Below are positions 1 to 8,381 of a stretch of 54,869 nt of DNA, one piece after another. The position numbers were made by a program, and so were the translations under genes. The DNA is from an uncultured marine group III euryarchaeote (GTDB taxonomy: Archaea; Thermoplasmatota; Poseidoniia; MGIII; CG-Epi1), in the NCBI GenBank assembly GCA_902531985.1, contig CACAGG010000003.1:1-54869 (forward strand), written 5' to 3'. Under the pieces are notes generated by a model. That model was not told the DNA's origin, did no database searches, and worked only from the letters and a program-made list of their open reading frames with translations. Every line of letters begins with the position of its first letter. The stretch's first letter is position 1.

Positions 1-438
1 GAAGTAAGAAGTCTTGCTGAATATCTAAATGTTTCAGTTTCCCAAAGACAACCATTTCCAGGTCCTGGATTAGCAGTTAGAGTGATGGGGGAGGCTACTC
101 CCGAAAGAACAGAAATAGTTAGGCAAGCTTGTCATATTGCCGAAGAAGAAATGGAATTAGCAGCTAAAGAAGGAGTTATGGAACTGCCATGGCAATATTT
201 TGCGGTAATTTTACCAGTTAAAACTGTAGGAGTACAGGGAGATGTTAGAGCATACGGTAATACAATAGCAGTTAGAGCAGTACATAGTTATGATGCCATG
301 ACTGCTCAAGCAGCAGAACTCCCTTATTCAGTACTGAAAAAAATATCTGAAAGAATTACGCGAGAATTAAAAAATGACGTTAATCGTGTAGTTTATGATA
401 TAACTGACAAACCACCAGGCACAATTGAATGGGAATAG
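1..438 (+). CDS. guaA: GMP synthase, PP-ATPase/dimerisation subunit, C-terminal part
   Basis: The 5' part lies outside the window. The visible 145 codons are open from base 1 and carry the C-terminal dimerisation domain of GMP synthase: the QRQPFPGPGLAVR segment, the VRVMGE stretch, and the family's usual last residues PPGTIEWE. The enzyme aminates XMP to GMP using ATP and ammonia from a glutamine amidotransferase. In archaea the two activities are often separate proteins, but the amidotransferase cannot be assessed here. The stop codon TAG (436-438) directly abuts the encoded CCA of the convergent tRNA-Met, so there is no room for a separate terminator. Confidence 0.95.
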   Translation, partial: EVRSLAEYLNVSVSQRQPFPGPGLAVRVMGEATPERTEIVRQACHIAEEEMELAAKEGVMELPWQYFAVILPVKTVGVQGDVRAYGNTIAVRAVHSYDAMTAQAAELPYSVLKKISERITRELKNDVNRVVYDITDKPPGTIEWE

Positions 439-546
439 TGGTGCCGGGGGCGGGGTTCGAACCCGCGGCCTTCGGATGTCCCAGGCATAGCCGGAACTAT
501 TTTTACCCTATGAGTCCGACGCTCTACCAGGCTGAGCCACCCCGGC
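439..546 (-). tRNA. tRNA-Met (CAT), elongator type, with intron
   Basis: On the minus strand the acceptor stem GCCGGGG pairs with CCCCGGC, followed by discriminator A and an encoded CCA (441-439). The anticodon arm is TCGGA-CTCATAA-TCCGA once an intron at 478-508 is removed. The T arm GCGGG-TTCGAAC-CCCGC is intact. The fold and the GCCGGGG acceptor match archaeal elongator tRNA-Met. A CAT anticodon could also belong to tRNA-Ile2 (agmatidine-modified), and ileS lies next door, but the acceptor sequence favours Met. Confidence 0.9.
478..508 (-). other. tRNA intron at position 37/38
   Basis: These 31 nt interrupt the anticodon loop after CTCATA and before A-TCCGA. This is the canonical archaeal site cut by the splicing endonuclease at a bulge-helix-bulge. 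Without it the five-base-pair anticodon stem forms perfectly. The exact ends could shift by a base. Confidence 0.85.
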
Positions 547-625
547 TCCTTTGTGGTTGAATCAATAGGGGTTTTAAGTTTAAGTTTCGGTGATTCTTTA
601 TAACATCCCCTTAATCCGAGCAGTG

Positions 626-3600
626 ATGGAAGGTTCAAGTTCTCAAAAGCGAACGCCAAACACAGGCAACTATGATCCTGTTTCTTTGGAGACGGAAGTA
701 GCTGAGAGATGGAATAAAGAGAAAACATTTGAGAACAGTATAGAGCAGCGTAGAAATTCAGATCCTTTTACTTTTTTGGAAGGCCCGCCAACGGCTAATG
801 GAAAGCCTGGAATTCATCATGTCTTATCGAGATTGTACAAAGATATGGTTTGTAGATGGAAAACCATGGAGGGTCATTTAGTAGAGAGAAAAGGTGGCTG
901 GGATACTCACGGTTTACCTGTCGAAATTGAAGTTCAAAAACAATTGAATCTAATGTCTAATGAAGAGATAGAGGCTTATGGAATGGAAGCCTTTAATCAA
1001 AAATGTAAGGAAAGTGTTTGGACATACGAAGAAGCTTGGAGAGAAATGAGTGAGCGAATGGCTTTCTGGGTTGATATGGATAATCCATATGTTACATTAC
1101 ATGATGAATACATAGAATCTGCCTGGTGGTCACTTAAGCAAATGCACGATAAAGGCCTTCTTTTTAGAGGTCACAAGGTTTTACCTTATTGTCCACAAAC
1201 AGGTACAAGTTATTCTTCGCATGAGGTTTCATTAGGATATAAAGAAGTAGCAGAACCTGCAGTTTACGTAAAATTCAAATTAGTTGACGATGACGCTTCG
1301 ATACTTGCATGGACTACAACGCCTTGGACTCTTCCAGGTAACGTAGGTCTTGCAGTTGGACCTGATGTAACTTATTGTAGAGTTCGAATAACTGAATCAC
1401 CTTCAGCAAACTGGGAAGGTCGAGGTGGTTCTGAGGTTGGAGAAGAATTAATTTTAGCTAAAGATTTGATGTCTGATGTATTACGTCACCAAGTTGAAAT
1501 GATTGAAGAATTTCCAGGTTCAAGTATAGTTGGTAAAGCTTACCAGCCATTATTTCCTGGAGCAATAGAAAGAGGCGATTCAGATACGGCCTGGACAGTT
1601 GTTCCTGCAGATTTTGTTACGACAACAGATGGTACTGGTGTAGTTCATACAGCTGTGATGTATGGTGAGGATGATTACGCTCTAGGAATGGAAGTTGGTT
1701 TTCCAGCTCAGCATACAGTAGGTATGGATGGTAAATTTATTGCAGGTACTCACAAATCATTAGATGGTCGTTACGTTAAGGACTGCGATTCAGAAATCAT
1801 TGATCTTTTAGAATCCGATAGTCAGCTTTATCGAGAGCATATTTACACACACGATTATCCACATTGTTGGAGAACAGATCATCCTTTGCTTTACTATGCT
1901 ATGGATAGTTGGTTTGTTCGTATGACTGCTGTAAAAGATAAAATCATACAATTCAATTCAGAAGTCGAATGGGCTCCTGAATGGACCGGAACTGGGAGAG
2001 TTGGTGAATGGTTAAGAAACATCAAAGATTGGGCCATCAGTAGAGAAAGATATTGGGGAACTCCTATTCCCGTTTGGATTTGTGAAAAATGTGGACATGA
2101 GCATTGCATTGGTAGTATAGAAGAAATGAATTCTTTAAAAACAAATGATTCACCATCTCCAAAAGAATTGCACAGGCCTTATGTTGATGATGTTAAACTT
2201 CATTGTTCTAGTGAAAAATGTGATGGTTTAATGGTTAGAGAGCCATACGTTATGGATTGTTGGTTTGACTCAGGTTGTGCATCGTTTGCACAATGGCACT
2301 ATCCTTTTGAAAATGAAGATAAATTCAAGGGTAGTTTTCCTGTAGATTACATATGTGAAGCAGTAGACCAAACACGTGGATGGTTCTATTCACTTCTTGC
2401 AGTTTCAACAACTGTATTTGACAGCATTTGTTACAATAGATGTCTTTCCTTGGGCCATATTTTAGATAGCGAAGGAAAGAAAATGAGTAAATCTAAAGGG
2501 AATGTAGTAAATCCATGGGATCATTTCAATAAAGAGGGAACAGACGCCATTCGATGGTACATGACTACTCAAAGTGCACCTTGGAATCCGATGAATTTTG
2601 ATCCTAATGGTGTAAGAGAAACATATGCAAAGATGTTTCTTACTTTATGGAATGTACATCGTTTTCACGCAGACTATGCGGCATTAGACAATTTTGACCC
2701 CAATGATGAATCAACTTTTGTTCCAGTTGATAATAGAACTCCTTTAGATCAATGGATACTTTCTAGGATTACAACAGTTGCTCAAGATTATCATAATCAA
2801 TTCGTGTCATGGGAATTTCACAAGGCAGGAAGAGATTTGGAAAATTTTGTAATTAATGATCTTTCAAATTGGTACGTTAGACGTTCACGTCGTAGATTGT
2901 GGGATGAAGCCGATAGTAATGACAAAAGTGCATGCCAACATACATTGTATGAGGTTTTATGCATTGTAAGTAAACTTATGGCACCAGTTTCTCCATTTAT
3001 GTCTGATAGAATACACCATGATTTAACTGGTAAGTCAGTTCATATGGCCGATTGGCCGTTGGGATCTGCATTAGTTGAAAGGCATCTTCCTCCACAAAAT
3101 CTAGATTTAGAACAAAAAATGGCTTTAGTTCGCACACTCACAGAAACAGGCCGTAGAATCCGTGTTGATTCAGATAGACGTCAAAGATTGCCTTGTAAAT
3201 CTGGTTGGATTGTTGGCGGGACAAATTTGTCAGAATTTCACACAATTATTGCTGAAGAATTAAACGTAGAAAATTTAGAAACTGAGAATAATCTTGATAG
3301 ATTCCAACGTGTAGAAGTAGTCCCAAATCACAAAGTATTAGGTAAAAAATGTAGGGCAGATTTACCTAAAGTTCTTTCAGAATTAGCTGAAATAGCTTCA
3401 GAATCTTTGTTGTCACAGATAGATAACAATGAAGCAAAATTAGCGGGTTATGAAATTACAATGGAAGATGTAATTTTACGTCGTATTGAAAAAGAAGGTT
3501 TTGCCGCGTCTACATTCGCAGATGAAAAATTAGGAGATATTTCTTTAGTTCTAGATATGGAGATTACAGACGATTTATTATCTAAAGGTTTAGCTAGAGA

Positions 3601-3841
3601 AATAACCAGAAGAGTTCAATCCAAACGTAAAGATTTGGATCTTGAGTTAGAAGATACAATTACTCTCAATGTTTGGCTTTCAGAAAATAGTCCAAAATTA
3701 AATACGCCCGATTGGGATTATATTAAATTTGAGACAAGAGCTAGTAATGCAGACTTACAATATGCAGAACCATCCGGCAAATCAGATAATTTTGAAGTAG
3801 ATGGGATGAAAATAAGTTTTCATTTAGAAAAAAATAGTTAA
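626..3841 (+). CDS. ileS: Isoleucyl-tRNA synthetase
   Basis: This class Ia synthetase of 1071 residues charges tRNA-Ile. The HIGH-type motif appears as PGIHHV at about residues 61-66, and KMSKSKGN at about 619. The CP1 editing domain lies between them, with a CxxC pair (CEKCGHEHC) inside. The C-terminal anticodon-binding part is long, as in the archaeal/eukaryotic-like type 2 group. The start is ATG 626 rather than the upstream in-frame codon at 590: TTTATAA at 597-603 lies about 25 nt ahead, giving a leaderless mRNA. The first HIGH histidine is replaced (GIHH instead of HYGH), a form I associate with some bacterial type 2 enzymes. It ends 2 nt from the convergent gene's stop. Confidence 0.96.
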   Translation: MEGSSSQKRTPNTGNYDPVSLETEVAERWNKEKTFENSIEQRRNSDPFTFLEGPPTANGKPGIHHVLSRLYKDMVCRWKTMEGHLVERKGGWDTHGLPVEIEVQKQLNLMSNEEIEAYGMEAFNQKCKESVWTYEEAWREMSERMAFWVDMDNPYVTLHDEYIESAWWSLKQMHDKGLLFRGHKVLPYCPQTGTSYSSHEVSLGYKEVAEPAVYVKFKLVDDDASILAWTTTPWTLPGNVGLAVGPDVTYCRVRITESPSANWEGRGGSEVGEELILAKDLMSDVLRHQVEMIEEFPGSSIVGKAYQPLFPGAIERGDSDTAWTVVPADFVTTTDGTGVVHTAVMYGEDDYALGMEVGFPAQHTVGMDGKFIAGTHKSLDGRYVKDCDSEIIDLLESDSQLYREHIYTHDYPHCWRTDHPLLYYAMDSWFVRMTAVKDKIIQFNSEVEWAPEWTGTGRVGEWLRNIKDWAISRERYWGTPIPVWICEKCGHEHCIGSIEEMNSLKTNDSPSPKELHRPYVDDVKLHCSSEKCDGLMVREPYVMDCWFDSGCASFAQWHYPFENEDKFKGSFPVDYICEAVDQTRGWFYSLLAVSTTVFDSICYNRCLSLGHILDSEGKKMSKSKGNVVNPWDHFNKEGTDAIRWYMTTQSAPWNPMNFDPNGVRETYAKMFLTLWNVHRFHADYAALDNFDPNDESTFVPVDNRTPLDQWILSRITTVAQDYHNQFVSWEFHKAGRDLENFVINDLSNWYVRRSRRRLWDEADSNDKSACQHTLYEVLCIVSKLMAPVSPFMSDRIHHDLTGKSVHMADWPLGSALVERHLPPQNLDLEQKMALVRTLTETGRRIRVDSDRRQRLPCKSGWIVGGTNLSEFHTIIAEELNVENLETENNLDRFQRVEVVPNHKVLGKKCRADLPKVLSELAEIASESLLSQIDNNEAKLAGYEITMEDVILRRIEKEGFAASTFADEKLGDISLVLDMEITDDLLSKGLAREITRRVQSKRKDLDLELEDTITLNVWLSENSPKLNTPDWDYIKFETRASNADLQYAEPSGKSDNFEVDGMKISFHLEKNS

Positions 3842-3843
3842 TT

Positions 3844-5385
3844 TTATTTTACTACTTTAAATCCAGGTTTCTTTTTTTCTACAGGCTTAAATTTCTTAGG
3901 TTTATCTCCGACAGCCTTGAACTGCGCAGGTTTTTTCTTTTCTTCAAATGAAGGTATGTCTTTAGACATTTCAAAGGTAGGGGCACTACTGATTCCGGAT
4001 GTTTCTCCCCCCATCACCTTTACACCTCCAGAGCCACTTCCTAAAGATAAAGAACCAATACTGCCCGAACTAGTACCTAACATGCTATCAGCATCTAATT
4101 CGTTTAGCTCCATTGAACCTTTATTTTGGGTAGCTTTTGTTTCCGAGGATGGTGTAAATTGAGGTTTTTTATCTACTCCAGCTTCATTCATTTCTCTTAT
4201 AGCTTCTGCAGCAGCATCTTTCACTTCTTTCGAACCATCACTTGTCAGAATAAGTGCTTGGTCCATGACTTCAGGCGGCATTTCCCAAGAAACGCCTTTT
4301 GCTATAGATGCTAGTGCAGTAATTGCAGTTGCTCTAATACGTGATTCTTTGTTTGAAGTTTCTTTCATTACCATTTCAATTAATTTGGTAAATTCTTCAT
4401 ATTTTAGATTACTAACTTCACTCCAGAATTTTTTTACAGCAAATAAATCAGCTTTCAATATAGGCCTCATATATTTTTTCAAGTTTATTTTACCGCCAAC
4501 AGCTTTGAACTTTTTAGGTCCTTTTACTGCCTTCCTTATTATTTTTCTAGTAGGCCTGTTTCCTTTTCGTACGACGGTTTTTTTACCTGATAATTCTCGA
4601 ACTTTGAATATTCTACTATTTGGCCTTCCTGAATTCTTAGGAGTTAATTTTCCTCCTTTTCTTTTAGCAGCAATATCAGATCCACTTTCAACTTCCAGTC
4701 CTACAGGGGGTGCAAACAAATCGTCATTATCATTAGCAATTGGTTTTGGTTCAGGAACTTTTTTTGCAGGTTCTTCAAATGTAACAACTGAGCTAAAAAT
4801 ATCTTCTAAGAAATCTTCAGGTGACATATTTGTATTGCCGTTGTTAAGTTCATTTTGCAAGAATTCTTCTCCGATTGACACAACAAACATGAATTTGTGT
4901 ATGTCAAGGTAATTAGCCATAAAATCAGATATAGATGTGAAGGTACCAACCGGTGTTCTTTCCATTCCTTGTATAAGAATAACGAGTGGTTTCTTTTGAA
5001 GGCTGATAGACGCCAGCTTTTTCATCGATGAGTCAAATTGATGAATCAGTTCCACTCTATTTTCATTTGTTAAATGTGTACTTATTGTTGCAGGGGCAGT
5101 TTCGTTGATTAATTTTACAAGGTCTGCAGTAGCTCCGCTTGTATCTGTGTTCGATTTCAATTCAGTAATTATTTGTTGTACTAAAGGTTGTGATAAATCA
5201 GTCTCAGAAAGATAACGTCTTGCATTAAAATCAATAACACTTAATCCTGCACCATAGAGGTCACTTTCTAAATCAGACATTGCCGATTTTCTTTCTCCAA
5301 GAGATCCTCCATATAGGGCAACTAATGAAGGTGGATTTGCACTTCCAACCAGTTTTATTATTTTTGCAGTAGCCGCAGTCGTCAT
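3844..5385 (-). CDS. KAP-like P-loop protein with degenerate ATPase motifs and HEAT-like/Lys-rich tail
   Basis: This 513-residue protein has not been assigned a function. Its N-terminal ~180 residues resemble KAP-family NTPases. LVALYGGSLGERKSAM (21-36) sits where the Walker A loop belongs, but the glycine before Lys33 is Arg. DFNARRY matches the WFNAWRY motif that follows in KAP proteins. PLVILIQGMERTPVG sits at the Walker B position but lacks its acidic residues. A Lys/Arg-rich stretch follows, then a helical HEAT-like segment at about 330-410, and a tail repeating FK(A/P)V units. The start is supported by GGAG 8 nt upstream. ATP hydrolysis is doubtful; a scaffold or nucleic-acid-binding role is a guess. 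Confidence 0.7.
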   Translation of the reverse strand: MTTAATAKIIKLVGSANPPSLVALYGGSLGERKSAMSDLESDLYGAGLSVIDFNARRYLSETDLSQPLVQQIITELKSNTDTSGATADLVKLINETAPATISTHLTNENRVELIHQFDSSMKKLASISLQKKPLVILIQGMERTPVGTFTSISDFMANYLDIHKFMFVVSIGEEFLQNELNNGNTNMSPEDFLEDIFSSVVTFEEPAKKVPEPKPIANDNDDLFAPPVGLEVESGSDIAAKRKGGKLTPKNSGRPNSRIFKVRELSGKKTVVRKGNRPTRKIIRKAVKGPKKFKAVGGKINLKKYMRPILKADLFAVKKFWSEVSNLKYEEFTKLIEMVMKETSNKESRIRATAITALASIAKGVSWEMPPEVMDQALILTSDGSKEVKDAAAEAIREMNEAGVDKKPQFTPSSETKATQNKGSMELNELDADSMLGTSSGSIGSLSLGSGSGGVKVMGGETSGISSAPTFEMSKDIPSFEEKKKPAQFKAVGDKPKKFKPVEKKKPGFKVVK

Positions 5386-5458
5386 AGATTAGCTCCTTTC
5401 CCTATATTACAAATTACAATGAAGCTCTCTTTAAAGGTTCTCTACATGGCAAAAAAGC

Positions 5459-5545
5459 GCGGGGGTCGCATAGCCTGGCCAATTGCGCCGGACTTAAGAT
5501 CCGGTCCTTAGTGGTACGAGGGTTCGAATCCCTCCCCCCGCACCA
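5459..5545 (+). tRNA. tRNA-Leu (TAA)
   Basis: Acceptor GCGGGGG pairs with CCCCCGC, then discriminator A (5542) and encoded CCA (5543-5545). The anticodon arm is CCGGA-CTTAAGA-TCCGG with anticodon TAA at 5495-5497. A long variable arm makes it a class II tRNA. The T arm GAGGG-TTCGAAT-CCCTC is intact. The last CCA base is directly followed by the stop codon of the convergent membrane-protein gene. Confidence 0.97.
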
Positions 5546-6826
5546 TTACAGGTTCGTCATTAATTCGTTTAATCTCCAAAGGAAGAAGGTAGCAAAAATT
5601 AGTGCAAAAACTTGCCAATTTTGCCTGAGTGCTTCAGCCCAAGTTCTTTTTTCCATTGTAATGAGTGGTTCTATGCTAGTGAAAAGTCCAATGAACAATA
5701 TAGAAATAGTAGTAAGAATAATCCAGAAGGAGATACCAGGCGTAAAAGTAGAAGTGTCGGTGTAAATTCTGTTGTCTATTTGTATAAGACATTCAGTTTC
5801 TCCCCAGATCTTTGGTTCATCCATCCAGCACGTTCCTGCTTTCTCTTCATCTTCATACAACAACCTGTCAGATTCTATTGTATTATCTATTAAGGATGTG
5901 AAAATTAACAAGCTAGCCATTGTGGTTACTAAAGATAAAGTAAAGAATATTGCAATACTTCTTCTATATTTTTCAGCTCTGAAATTTAGAATAAAAACTA
6001 TAAAGCAGAACAATGCGGACAGTGTTAAAAATTGGTCGATAGTACCAAAAAGAGCGCTACGGGAATTACAGTTATAGACTTCCCTAATCTCATCAGTACA
6101 TTTAGGATTTTCATATTCGTTAATTGTTACTGTAAATCCTTGTGTGGTGTTTCCAGTTGTAGTTTCCCAATTATTTGAAAAGTATTTGGCGTCGAAGTAT
6201 ATGGTCTCCTGGAGCACATCGGAGTTCAGCTCTTCTGATTCACCCTCTACTTGTAGCCAAGCTTGATTTGGGCCTAACAATAAACACGCTAAACAAATTA
6301 GTGAAATTATCAGAATACTCCTATCAGCTTCAGCATTAAAATTTTTGAAAGAAAATTTAAATCCATCAAATATAGATCCTGTTTCTTCAGTGTAAACTTT
6401 ATCCTCTCCTAATTTATCATAGTCTACATTTTCAGTTTCTTCATCATTATCTAAATTCTTTTTAAAATCAGTTATGAATTCATCATCATCGTACAAAACG
6501 CTTCTGATTTTTTTTCTTTCCCAATAAAGAGCACTTCCAATAATTGCAACAATTGCGAAAAATAAATATTGAGCGAGATTAAATTTTGAAATTTTTTCTA
6601 TGTAACTAATTTCATCATTAGTCATTTTGCTATCAATACATCCATCTTCGTTTAGGTCTTCACCCTCAGAGGGGGCTTCTCCAATACATTTGTCTTTATC
6701 ATCTGTAATTCCATCTCCGTCTTCATCAGAAGTTATGAGCCTTGGTTCATCATTTCCAGCATAATATGGAAAGATAGCAATTAAGAAAAAGGCAAAAGCA
6801 ATTGCAAGGAAAGGCCCTAATTTCAT
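5546..6826 (-). CDS. Polytopic membrane protein with a calcium-binding-like Asp repeat
   Basis: Not recognised as a named family; 426 residues. An N-terminal hydrophobic segment (about 5-22) is followed by DEDGDGITDDKDKC and DLNEDGC, which resemble thrombospondin type 3 calcium-binding repeats. About six further membrane segments follow, near residues 85, 180, 260, 290, 365 and 405, with an external loop holding two cysteines. It is the third gene of an operon: its ATG overlaps the stop of the DUF393 gene as TAATG, after the M50 protease gene. Its own stop touches the CCA of tRNA-Leu. A role linked to the membrane protease is possible but not shown. Confidence 0.75.
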   Translation of the reverse strand: MKLGPFLAIAFAFFLIAIFPYYAGNDEPRLITSDEDGDGITDDKDKCIGEAPSEGEDLNEDGCIDSKMTNDEISYIEKISKFNLAQYLFFAIVAIIGSALYWERKKIRSVLYDDDEFITDFKKNLDNDEETENVDYDKLGEDKVYTEETGSIFDGFKFSFKNFNAEADRSILIISLICLACLLLGPNQAWLQVEGESEELNSDVLQETIYFDAKYFSNNWETTTGNTTQGFTVTINEYENPKCTDEIREVYNCNSRSALFGTIDQFLTLSALFCFIVFILNFRAEKYRRSIAIFFTLSLVTTMASLLIFTSLIDNTIESDRLLYEDEEKAGTCWMDEPKIWGETECLIQIDNRIYTDTSTFTPGISFWIILTTISILFIGLFTSIEPLITMEKRTWAEALRQNWQVFALIFATFFLWRLNELMTNL

Positions 6827-7179
6827 TACACTTCACACTGGCCATGGCAATGACGTCTTTTAGCTACTTGTTTGTAAATAAAGTCAAGCATTTGCATAGT
6901 TCCTGGTAAATGGGCTAAGGCCCAAAGAGGACTAGCCCACCAAATTTTTCTACAAATGTATACGATTGCTTTCGCCCCTCCGTAAACTTTGTGATCATCT
7001 CCAATAACTTTCATTTCAGGGAAATCATCACCTTCTTTCACATTTAGTATCTTCATTACAGTTTTATTTTGCAAAGGCTTAATTTTGCAATTTCTTTTAT
7101 TAAGAGTTTTTTCGAAAGCATTTACTCCAGCAGTACAAAAAAGGCAAGAAGCATCATACAGCACCCATGTAGATTTCAT
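6826..7179 (-). CDS. DCC-family (DUF393) thiol-disulfide oxidoreductase-like protein
   Basis: 117 residues. The N-terminal YDASCLFC carries the DxxCxxC signature of the DCC/DUF393 family, followed by the typical IKPLQNKT-like second strand and a conserved tail with two helices. The family is thioredoxin-like, and a redox role is assumed from the CxxC. ATG at 7179 was chosen over an in-frame ATG at 7200 because it forms a classic ATGA overlap with the stop of the upstream M50 gene. The next gene follows through a TAATG overlap, so all three are translationally coupled. The C-terminus RRHCHGQCEV adds two more cysteines and could bind metal. Confidence 0.85.
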   Translation of the reverse strand: MKSTWVLYDASCLFCTAGVNAFEKTLNKRNCKIKPLQNKTVMKILNVKEGDDFPEMKVIGDDHKVYGGAKAIVYICRKIWWASPLWALAHLPGTMQMLDFIYKQVAKRRHCHGQCEV

Positions 7180-7901
7180 GATATTGGTGAAATAGTCCAA
7201 TACAGATTTGCTACGGCAAAAATAGCAGCAATAATTCCAAAGTAAGCATACTTACTCCAAACGATTATCTTCGATCCATCTAGTGGTTGAACAGGAATCA
7301 TATTGAATCCACCAAGAATAAGGTTGATAATTACAATGAATCTGGCCAATTCCCCAACTAAAGAGATAGGTGATTCCAATCCTACTGTAAAAATGTAAAT
7401 TGGAAACGCAACTAATGCAATTATAATATTACTAATCGGACCGACTGCCGCAATTATTCCATTCTGCCTTTCAGTTATTCTTCCTGAAACCATTACAGCA
7501 CCAGGTGCAGCAAGTAAAAATCCAAAACTAGACATTAATAGCGCGAAAAGTAAACCGTTACGATTTCCTCTGTATTCAGCCCAGCAACCATATTGTTGCG
7601 CCATCCATTTGTGAGCTAATTCATGCAGTAGAAACCCAGTCATAACGGCTCCAAAGGCTAGAGGAAGAGTATTGAGTAAAATCTCAGGACTATTCATAAC
7701 TGGAGCTAAACCGTCGCTTAGGGCAAGAGTAAATGCAATGGTCAATATTCCAATTGATTCAGTAAGTTGTTCTTTTTCATATTTAGAAAAAGACATTTTC
7801 GATCCAGGTCTTCGATTAATTTGAACAGGATCCCCCCATCCTTCAGACATAGTATATCTTACTTGAAAATTTTGATTTCCTCGTGACGGGTCTCTCCACA
7901 T
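7176..7901 (-). CDS. Site-2-protease-type intramembrane metalloprotease (M50)
   Basis: 241 residues. HELAH, the HExxH zinc site, lies in a membrane segment. NMIPVQPLDGSKI gives the third zinc ligand in the NxxPxxPLDG motif of M50 proteases. Several hydrophobic segments surround both. No PDZ domain is present, so this is a compact archaeal type. ATG at 7901 is preferred over an adjacent TTG at 7904; a TTAATA element sits about 26 nt upstream, fitting a leaderless mRNA. It is the first gene of a three-gene operon with a DCC protein and a polytopic protein. Possible substrates are not evident. Confidence 0.92.
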   Translation of the reverse strand: MWRDPSRGNQNFQVRYTMSEGWGDPVQINRRPGSKMSFSKYEKEQLTESIGILTIAFTLALSDGLAPVMNSPEILLNTLPLAFGAVMTGFLLHELAHKWMAQQYGCWAEYRGNRNGLLFALLMSSFGFLLAAPGAVMVSGRITERQNGIIAAVGPISNIIIALVAFPIYIFTVGLESPISLVGELARFIVIINLILGGFNMIPVQPLDGSKIIVWSKYAYFGIIAAIFAVANLYWTISPIS

Positions 7902-7976
7902 CAATTGATTCTATACAGCTCGTATTAAGATAGTTATGCAACTAATTGTTTAAACAGCGTTACATCTGTTAAAAGT

Positions 7977-8201
7977 ATGAGTGAAGTTGAAGTTCTTAAA
8001 GAAAGAGTAAAAGCTCTTGAAACAGAACTTGAGCAACTTCGTTCGGATCACGAAAAAGAATTGAACAGAATTAAATCTGAGAATTATGATGCATTGGAAG
8101 CGTCTCAAACACGATACCAGGGCGAGCTCGAAATTCAACGGACTAATTTTCAGCGCCAAATTGAGAACCTAAAAGCTAAAATGAAATCATTTGAAGCTTA
8201 A
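7977..8201 (+). CDS. Small coiled-coil protein
   Basis: 74 residues, almost entirely one predicted coiled coil: heptads of Leu/Val with Glu/Lys/Arg run from VEVLKERVKALETELEQL to the end. No catalytic motif and no membrane segment. The start at ATG 7977 has a T-rich TATA-like TTGTTTAAA about 27 nt upstream, and the gene stands alone between a divergent protease gene and tRNA-Glu. I do not recognise a family; a scaffold or structural role is only a guess. An opposing open frame over the same bases looks like its shadow. Confidence 0.7.
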   Translation: MSEVEVLKERVKALETELEQLRSDHEKELNRIKSENYDALEASQTRYQGELEIQRTNFQRQIENLKAKMKSFEA

Positions 8202-8245
8202 GTCTCACATAATATTAAATTCTAGTGTTCTAAATTGAGTTTTAA

Positions 8246-8323
8246 GCTCTCGTGGTGTAGTCCGGCCCATCATCTCGGCCTTTCGAGCCGAATACCCGGG
8301 TTCAAATCCCGGCGAGAGCACCA
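8246..8323 (+). tRNA. tRNA-Glu (TTC)
   Basis: Acceptor GCTCTCG pairs with CGAGAGC, then discriminator A and encoded CCA (8321-8323). The anticodon arm is TCGGC-CTTTCGA-GCCGA with anticodon TTC. The T arm CCGGG-TTCAAAT-CCCGG is intact. A T run follows directly. Confidence 0.97.
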
Positions 8324-8330
8324 TTTTTTC
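8324..8330 (+). terminator. T-run terminator after tRNA-Glu
   Basis: Six consecutive T residues directly after the CCA, matching the U-tract termination of archaeal RNA polymerase. Confidence 0.6.
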
Positions 8331-8381
8331 TATTAAATATCTTAAGGACTTTTCATATACACGTACTGATTCTATGAATTA

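Noticed and set aside
439-546. tRNA-Ile2 (CAT) instead of tRNA-Met
   Set aside because: The neighbouring ileS hinted at it, but the GCCGGGG acceptor and the anticodon-loop intron match archaeal elongator tRNA-Met better; not fully excluded.
3917-4912. Open frames on the plus strand opposite the KAP-like gene
   Set aside because: They lie antisense to a gene with coherent domains, have no promoter or ribosome site, and their translations are low-complexity shadows.
7950-8159. Minus-strand frame opposite the small coiled-coil gene
   Set aside because: Phe/Cys-rich translation with no motif; the plus-strand frame has a promoter and regular heptads.
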